A stretch of DNA of 64,000 bases from Candidatus Dechloromonas phosphorivorans. Its GTDB lineage: Bacteria > Pseudomonadota > Gammaproteobacteria > Burkholderiales > Rhodocyclaceae. Of this stretch, positions 58,817-64,000 are shown piece after piece. Numbering within the stretch: the stretch's first letter is position 1; the number at the start of each line of letters is the position of its first letter. Both the position numbers and the translations under genes were made by a program. The DNA lies in contig JADKBR010000017.1 in assembly GCA_016714975.1 (NCBI GenBank), forward strand, positions 434,001-498,000, read 5' to 3'. The notes under the pieces are model-generated. The model did no database searches. It saw only the letters and a list, made by a program, of their open reading frames with translations, and was not told the origin of the DNA.

Positions 58817-60247
58817 GTGCGAATCGGTTTTCCCGGGTATGAAACTCCGGATGTGTCGAGTGCTTGTAAATTCAAAATCAATTCGGAGGTCGTTGCCATC
58901 TCTTTTACCGTCTGGACGCTGGTAATCGGCTTGCTGTTGATCACGATGGCGCTGGCCGGGACGTCGCTGAAACGTTTGCCAGTGAGTTCCTCCATGGTCT
59001 ATCTGTTGGTCGGCTACGCGCTTGGCGCCGCCGGGTGGGGCCTGATGGAACCCGATTCCCGGGATGTGTCGGTGATTCTTGAGCGGGTGACGGAGATCGC
59101 CCTGCTGATCTCGCTTTTCTCGGTCGGCATGAAACTTGGATTGCCGCTTTCCAGTCCGCACTGGCGCTTGCCCCTGCGCCTGGCATTCCTGTCGATGGCC
59201 TTGACGGTCGGCTTGATCACCGTTGTTGGCGTTTTTCTGCTCGATCTGCCGCTGGGTGTCGCGGTCCTGCTTGGCGGCATTCTGGCGCCGACCGACCCGG
59301 TTCTGGCCTCGGATGTCCAGGTCGAGGAACCACACGACTGCGATCGCCTGCGCTTCAGTCTGAGCGGCGAGGGCGGGCTGAATGACGGCGCTGCCTTCCC
59401 TTTCGTGATGCTCGGCCTGGGCCTGCTCGGCACCCGCGAGCTTGGCACTGGTGGCTGGCGCTGGCTGACGATTGATGTGTTTTGGGCGCTTGCCGCTGGC
59501 GTAGCCATCGGCAGCCTGCTCGGGGCAATGATCGGTCGACTGGTCGTCTATCTGCGCACGCGGTACCAGAAAGCCGTCGGGCTCGATGAATTCCTCGCCC
59601 TCGGGTTGGTCGCCCTGGCTTTCAGTGTTGCCCAACTGGCCCACGCCTCGGCCTTTCTTTCGGTCTTCGCCGCCGGACTCGCCCTGCAACGGGTCAGGGA
59701 ACGTTCGCGATTCCAGGCAGCGCCGGATGAGGGTCCGGCCGGGCTGCAGGACAAGGAAGCGCACTTGGCCGTCGCCACCCATCCGAATCTTGCCAGGGCC
59801 TACCTCATGCAGGCGGTGAGTGGCTTCAATGAGCAGATCGAGCGGATCGCCGAATTGATCATCATTCTCGCTGGCGGCGCGATGCTTCCGTTCGTCAGCC
59901 TTGATCGGTGGACGCTGGCGTTCCTCGTCCTGTTGTTTTTTGTCCTGCGGCCCTTGTCGGTATGGCTGGGACTTTTGGGTGCATCGGTGTCAGGTGATCA
60001 ACGCCTGCTGATCGCCTGGTTCGGCATTCGCGGCATTGGTTCGATCTATTACCTGATGTTTGCGCTGAATAACGGCCTGTCAGGCGCCATGGCCGATCAG
60101 ACGATGTCCATCACGCTGTTGGCAGTCGCCGCTTCGATCGTCATGCATGGTGTCTCGGTGACGCCGCTTATGGACCTCTATGCCCGGCGGCAGGCGCGCA
60201 AGGGGCAGCGCGGGGGGTCAGGGAATCGTCGGCAGGAGCCGCGCTGA
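58817..60247 (+). CDS. CPA1-family Na+(K+)/H+ antiporter
   Basis: Up to 476 aa with about 12 helices. Key segments are GGILAPTDPVLASDVQVEEP (the family's TDP ion site), RLRFSLSGEGGLNDGAAFPF, SVAQLAHASAFLSVFAAGLA and LIAWFGIRGIGSIYYLMFAL. The GTG at 58817 has no ribosome site. A perfect GGAGG at 58885-58889 lies 8 nt before an in-frame AUC (58898) that begins the first helix (ISFTVWTLVIGLLLITMAL), so translation may start there. The 3' end overlaps the convergent pgl gene by 30 bp. Confidence 0.88.
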   Translation: MRIGFPGYETPDVSSACKFKINSEVVAISFTVWTLVIGLLLITMALAGTSLKRLPVSSSMVYLLVGYALGAAGWGLMEPDSRDVSVILERVTEIALLISLFSVGMKLGLPLSSPHWRLPLRLAFLSMALTVGLITVVGVFLLDLPLGVAVLLGGILAPTDPVLASDVQVEEPHDCDRLRFSLSGEGGLNDGAAFPFVMLGLGLLGTRELGTGGWRWLTIDVFWALAAGVAIGSLLGAMIGRLVVYLRTRYQKAVGLDEFLALGLVALAFSVAQLAHASAFLSVFAAGLALQRVRERSRFQAAPDEGPAGLQDKEAHLAVATHPNLARAYLMQAVSGFNEQIERIAELIIILAGGAMLPFVSLDRWTLAFLVLLFFVLRPLSVWLGLLGASVSGDQRLLIAWFGIRGIGSIYYLMFALNNGLSGAMADQTMSITLLAVAASIVMHGVSVTPLMDLYARRQARKGQRGGSGNRRQEPR

Positions 60248-60916
60248 GCCGCAAGCTGCGGCATCGACCAGCAAGCAGGCACTGGTTCCAACCGCCCGCG
60301 CAATGGGTAATTGCTCGCCATGCTGCCAGGCCGCGAGGGCGCATGATTTTTCGGCACCGGTGACCAGTGCCAGTTGCGCGCGGCTGGCGCGCAAGGTCTG
60401 AAAGGTGAGGCTGACCCGCCTGGCCGGCGGCTTGGGTGCGTCATGTACGGCAATGACTGGAGCGCAATTTTCTACGGCCCCGGGAAACAGGCTGGCGGTG
60501 TGTCCATCCTCACCCATCCCGAGCAGCACCAGATCGAAAGGCAGGCGGGCGGCAATCACTTTGCCATATAGGGTACTCGCCTCTTCCGCGCCAAGTTCGG
60601 CCGCTATGGGGTGAATCTGCGCGGCCGGTATTGCTACCCGCTGCAGCCACAGTTCTTGCGCCAGGCGGGAGTTGCGCTCGGGGGCAGCGGCCGGGAGGCA
60701 GCGTTCATCTCCCCAGAAGATTTCCCAGGACATCCACTCCTGTTCCGTCGCCGCCAGCAATTGATAGGTGCGCCCCGGGGTGCTGCCGCCGGCCAGTACG
60801 ATACGAAAGATCCCGCGCTCCCGGATGGCTGCCTGTGCCGCCACGCCGATCAAGCGACAGGCTTCTTCAGCAACTGCCTCGGGATTGGTCAATACCCGCG
60901 TGTCAACTGGCAGCAT
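60218..60916 (-). CDS. pgl: 6-Phosphogluconolactonase
   Basis: A 232-aa enzyme hydrolysing 6-phosphogluconolactone in the oxidative pentose-phosphate pathway. Motifs: IVLAGGSTPGRTYQLLA, FWGDERCLPAAAPERNSRLA and VLLGMGEDGHTASLFPG, all diagnostic of DevB-type lactonases. The ATG at 60916 overlaps the zwf stop by 1 nt. Last gene of gnd-zwf-pgl. Confidence 0.94.
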   Translation of the reverse strand: MLPVDTRVLTNPEAVAEEACRLIGVAAQAAIRERGIFRIVLAGGSTPGRTYQLLAATEQEWMSWEIFWGDERCLPAAAPERNSRLAQELWLQRVAIPAAQIHPIAAELGAEEASTLYGKVIAARLPFDLVLLGMGEDGHTASLFPGAVENCAPVIAVHDAPKPPARRVSLTFQTLRASRAQLALVTGAEKSCALAAWQHGEQLPIARAVGTSACLLVDAAACGSARLLPTIP

Positions 60917-62385
60917 CAGGACTTGCCGTCTGCTTTGCCGTTGCAGCCCAGGGTCTGACGCCATTCCTGGTCGGCCTGGTCAAAGATCTGATTCGCCGCT
61001 TTCGGCCCCAGACTGCCCACCGGATATTGCAACGGTGGATGCTCGTCGTCGGCCCAGGCACGCATCACCGGATCAACAATACTCCAGGCGGCTTTGACTT
61101 CGTCATAGCGGAGGAACAGGGCGCGATTGCCTTCGATGACATCGAGCAGTAACTCCTCATAAGCATCCGCCTTGCGCTCGCCGGGATTGCCGACGCTGGC
61201 ATCCATGACGATCTGGCGCGTCCGCGTTTCCGCACCGGGGACTTTGGCGGAGATTTCCATCTGCACCACGTCGTCAGGCTGGATACCGATCAACAACCAG
61301 TTCGGATGGACGATGGCGGCGCCAGTGCCCTGAAATAGCTGCATCGGCGGTTCGCGGAAACGGACCGCGACCATCGAGCGGCGCTCCTTCAGGGACTTGC
61401 CGGTGCGCAGGTAGAACGGCACATCGCGCCAGCGCCAGTTGTCGACATAGAGTTTTAATGCAGCGTAGGTCTCGGTATGGCTGCCGGGGGCGATGCCGGC
61501 TTCCATCTGATAGCCGGCATATTGGGCGCGTACCGCATGGCTGGCCAGTTGCGACACATCAACCGGACGGATCGAGCGCAGCACTTTGACCTTTTCATCA
61601 CGCAGGGACTCGGCTTCGAGCGATACCGGCGGCTCCATCGCGAGCAGCGCCAGGACCTGCAGCAAGTGGCTCTGGATCATATCGCGCGCTGCCCCGCCGT
61701 GCCGGTCGTAGTAACTGGCACGCCCATCCACGCCAACCGTTTCGGCGTGCGTGATCTGCACATGGTCGATGTAATGGCGGTTCCACAGGGGTTCAAGAAT
61801 CATGTTGGCGAAGCGCAGCACCAGCAGGTTCTGGACCGATTCCTTGCCGACGTAATGATCGATCCGGTAAATCTGCTCTTCGCTCAGATGTGCCTTGAGT
61901 TCGTGCTGCAAGTCGCGGGCCGATTGCAGGTCGTGGCCGAAGGGCTTCTCGACCACCATCCGCCGCCAGCCGTTACGCTCCGCCAGCAGACCGGCTTGCG
62001 CCAGCCCCATCGTTACCCGCACGTAGAGTTCGGGACTGACCGAGAGGTAGAAAATCACATTTCTGGCGCATTCGCCGGTGCCTATCCAAGTGCCCAGCGC
62101 CTGATAGAAAGCTGCATCCTCCAGACTGCCGGCGAGATAATCGAGGCGCTGGAAAAAGCCTTCCAGACAACTTCCGGCATTGGTGCCGGAGGCCAGCATC
62201 TTGCGTACTTGGTCGCGCCAGTCATCCCGTTGATGCGGTGTACGGCCACAACCGAGGATCTTTACGTCGGCAGCCAGGTAGCCCAGGCAGTGCAGTTGGT
62301 AGAGAGCAGGCAAGAGCTTGACCGTCGCCAGGTTGCCCGTCGCCCCGAAAATTACGTAGGCATGCGACTCGGTGGCGCAACTCAT
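60916..62385 (-). CDS. zwf: Glucose-6-phosphate 1-dehydrogenase
   Basis: A 489-aa enzyme. It has the dinucleotide site VIFGATGNLATVKLLPALYQ, the substrate motif RIDHYVGKESVQNLLVLRF with catalytic His, and EKPFGHDLQSA. In the Rossmann motif the usual GASGDLA reads GATGNLA. Its ATG overlaps the gnd stop (ATGA) and its stop overlaps pgl, so the three are tightly coupled. Produces NADPH in the cytosol. Confidence 0.95.
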   Translation of the reverse strand: MSCATESHAYVIFGATGNLATVKLLPALYQLHCLGYLAADVKILGCGRTPHQRDDWRDQVRKMLASGTNAGSCLEGFFQRLDYLAGSLEDAAFYQALGTWIGTGECARNVIFYLSVSPELYVRVTMGLAQAGLLAERNGWRRMVVEKPFGHDLQSARDLQHELKAHLSEEQIYRIDHYVGKESVQNLLVLRFANMILEPLWNRHYIDHVQITHAETVGVDGRASYYDRHGGAARDMIQSHLLQVLALLAMEPPVSLEAESLRDEKVKVLRSIRPVDVSQLASHAVRAQYAGYQMEAGIAPGSHTETYAALKLYVDNWRWRDVPFYLRTGKSLKERRSMVAVRFREPPMQLFQGTGAAIVHPNWLLIGIQPDDVVQMEISAKVPGAETRTRQIVMDASVGNPGERKADAYEELLLDVIEGNRALFLRYDEVKAAWSIVDPVMRAWADDEHPPLQYPVGSLGPKAANQIFDQADQEWRQTLGCNGKADGKS

Positions 62386-63821
62386 GGCAGTTTTTTCTCG
62401 ACACCGTCACCTAGCCAGCGGGTATGGAAATACTCTGCCGGGTCGCGATCGATGCGCTGATAGGAATGGGCGCCGAAGAAGTCGCGCTGCGCTTGCAGGA
62501 TGTTGGCGGAGCCATTGGCGCAGCGGTAACCATCGTAGAAGGCAATGGCGGAGGCCAGGGCCGGAGCGGCCACGCCACTGCCGACAGCGAGCATCACGGC
62601 CTGGCGCCAGCCGGCTTCCGCTGCCTTGATCTCGGCGACGAAGAAGGGATCCTGCAGCAGGCTGGGCGGCACAGGCTGGCGCAAGAAACTGGTCTTGATG
62701 TCGTCGAGAAAGCGGCTGCGGATAATGCATCCGGCCCGCCAGAGCAATGCGATGTCCCCGTAGGGCAGCGCCCAGCCCTCGGTTTTGGCGGCGGCCTGCA
62801 TCAGCATGAAACCTTGCGCATAGGAGACCAGCTTTGAAGCGTAGAGGGCATCGCGCAGGGCATTGAGGTGTGCCGCACGCCCGGACGTCGGCACCCCCGC
62901 CGGGACAGTGCCGAGCAGCGCCGCGGCCGCGACCCGTTCGGCTTTGCGGGCCGACAACATGCGGGCATGGACGGCTTCGCCGATCAGGGTCAGTGGTACG
63001 GCCATGTCGAGCGCATCCTGCGCCGTCCATACCCCCGTGCCTTTTTGTCCGGCCCGGTCGAGAATCTTGTCGACCAACGGGCTGCCGTCGCGGTCGCGCT
63101 GGCGCAGGATGCGGCTGGTGATTTCGATCAGGTAGGACTCGAGGCGGCCAGCATTCCAGGTGGCAAAGGTGTCAGCCATCTCGTCGTGGCTCATGCCGAG
63201 GGCGTGTTGCATCAGATGGCAGACTTCAGCGATCAACTGCATGTCGCCGTATTCGATACCGTTATGGACCATCTTGACGTAGTGGCCGGCACCGCCATCG
63301 CCCAGCCATTGGCAGCAGGGAACGCCGTCAACCTTGGCGGCGATCGCCTGAAACATGTCGCGGATCGTCGGCCACGCCGCTGGCGCACCGCCCGGCATCA
63401 GCGATGGGCCGTGCCGAGCGCCGTCCTCGCCGCCGGAAACACCCATGCCGACAAAGTGGATCCCCTTGATGGCCAGTTCGCGCCAGCGGCGGTTGCTGTC
63501 CTGATAATTCGAGTTGCCTCCATCGATCAGGATATCGCCGGGATCGAGCAGTGGCAGCAGTTGCTCGATCACCGCCTCGACCGCCTTGCCGGCGGTAACC
63601 ATCAGCATGATGACCCGGGGATGGCCAAGCTGGCTGATGAATTGCAGCGGGCTGTCGGCCGCCGTGATAGCCCAGCCCTGGCCATGGGCAGCGATGAATT
63701 CTGTCGTGACGGCGGCCGTGCGGTTGTAAACGCTCAGGCGGAAACCTTTGTCGCGCAGGTTGAGTGCAAGGTTGCTGCCCATTACCCCAAGGCCAATGAT
63801 GCCGATATCAGTTGTGCTCAT
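62382..63821 (-). CDS. gnd: 6-Phosphogluconate dehydrogenase (decarboxylating)
   Basis: A 479-aa enzyme, the long NADP-type length. The Rossmann motif IGLGVMGSNLALNLRDKGF, VGMGVSGGEDGARHGPSLMP, GAGHYVKMVHNGIEYGDMQL and the C-terminal YQRIDRDPAEYFHTRW are all diagnostic. GGAG in GGAGAGAGGC precedes ATG 63821. First gene of the gnd-zwf-pgl operon; its promoter should lie in 63822-64000, which otherwise holds nothing recognisable. Confidence 0.96.
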   Translation of the reverse strand: MSTTDIGIIGLGVMGSNLALNLRDKGFRLSVYNRTAAVTTEFIAAHGQGWAITAADSPLQFISQLGHPRVIMLMVTAGKAVEAVIEQLLPLLDPGDILIDGGNSNYQDSNRRWRELAIKGIHFVGMGVSGGEDGARHGPSLMPGGAPAAWPTIRDMFQAIAAKVDGVPCCQWLGDGGAGHYVKMVHNGIEYGDMQLIAEVCHLMQHALGMSHDEMADTFATWNAGRLESYLIEITSRILRQRDRDGSPLVDKILDRAGQKGTGVWTAQDALDMAVPLTLIGEAVHARMLSARKAERVAAAALLGTVPAGVPTSGRAAHLNALRDALYASKLVSYAQGFMLMQAAAKTEGWALPYGDIALLWRAGCIIRSRFLDDIKTSFLRQPVPPSLLQDPFFVAEIKAAEAGWRQAVMLAVGSGVAAPALASAIAFYDGYRCANGSANILQAQRDFFGAHSYQRIDRDPAEYFHTRWLGDGVEKKLP

Positions 63822-64000
63822 GCCTCTCTCCGGGGTTCGAGCCATTCCTTCATGACTGGAATCGCCCTTTCAGGTTAATTACCCATCAAATGTAGCCCAC
63901 TGTAGCGCACCGCAATGATTGAAAGCATCGAAAATTCCGCATCATTCCGGCGCAGGGGGGCCGAGAATCTAAGCAGGGCCAGTCATTCCCGCTTTTGCGG

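Overview
The window looks like a chromosomal segment of a high-GC betaproteobacterium, most probably of the Rhodocyclales type. This is inferred from gene content (class I fumarase, VC_2705/DUF4212 symporter with DUF294 proteins, AcuI, Mla-like operon, TonB-like proteins with ARQEA repeats), not from a marker gene. No rRNA, phage, insertion sequence or CRISPR array is visible. One tRNA gene, tRNA-Ser(GGA), is present.

Layout. (1) 1-1486: an ECF sigma factor, a membrane anti-sigma-like protein and the start of a secreted protein, all on the minus strand. (2) 1553-6447: menE, menF and polyphosphate kinase ppk1 on the minus strand; ppk1 has a candidate promoter and a clear intrinsic terminator. 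(3) 6571-12800: a nitroreductase, ovoA (ovothiol synthesis), a secreted alpha/beta hydrolase, a flavodoxin-like protein and two small envelope proteins. (4) 12942-14725: menC and menB, so four menaquinone genes lie in two separate loci. (5) 14856-21986: a ParB-like protein, acuI, a TonB-like protein with about 37 tandem ARQEA/S pentapeptides encoded by a 15-bp repeat, fumarase and a YqhA protein.

(6) 22250-36265 is the most distinctive region: acetyl-CoA synthetase, a small membrane protein, a solute-symporter/histidine-kinase fusion, a lone receiver protein, a membrane PAS protein fused to an active-looking DEDDh exonuclease, two DUF294 nucleotidyltransferase-like proteins (one with cNMP-binding and CBS domains), a DnaQ-like protein that has lost its catalytic residues, a VC_2705-type symporter and its DUF4212 small subunit. 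The genes are tightly packed or overlapping and probably form an acetate (carboxylate) sensing, uptake and activation module. The symporter reading frame appears broken twice at its 3' end.

(7) 36301-58570: after tRNA-Ser and about 530 bp without genes comes a run of small stress and envelope genes (Sll1863-like coiled coil, VIT1-like transporter, TolA-like, glycine-zipper and other lipoproteins, PRC-barrel and CsbD proteins). Among them lie an SbmA/YddA-type ABC exporter, a MacAB-like exporter, a collagen-like lipoprotein, a phospholipase-D lipoprotein, an FMN reductase, a sorbosone-dehydrogenase-like lipoprotein, a decayed membrane-protein pseudogene, a transglutaminase and a four-gene Mla-like lipid transport operon. 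A csbD-PRC gene pair has been duplicated in tandem, and one csbD copy has an internal deletion. (8) 58817-63821: a CPA1 antiporter, then gnd-zwf-pgl, the oxidative pentose-phosphate operon, on the minus strand.

Start codons were moved inward from the longest frame where a Shine-Dalgarno sequence, a stop/start overlap or family length supports it. Function calls rest on motifs and remembered family features; no database search was run.
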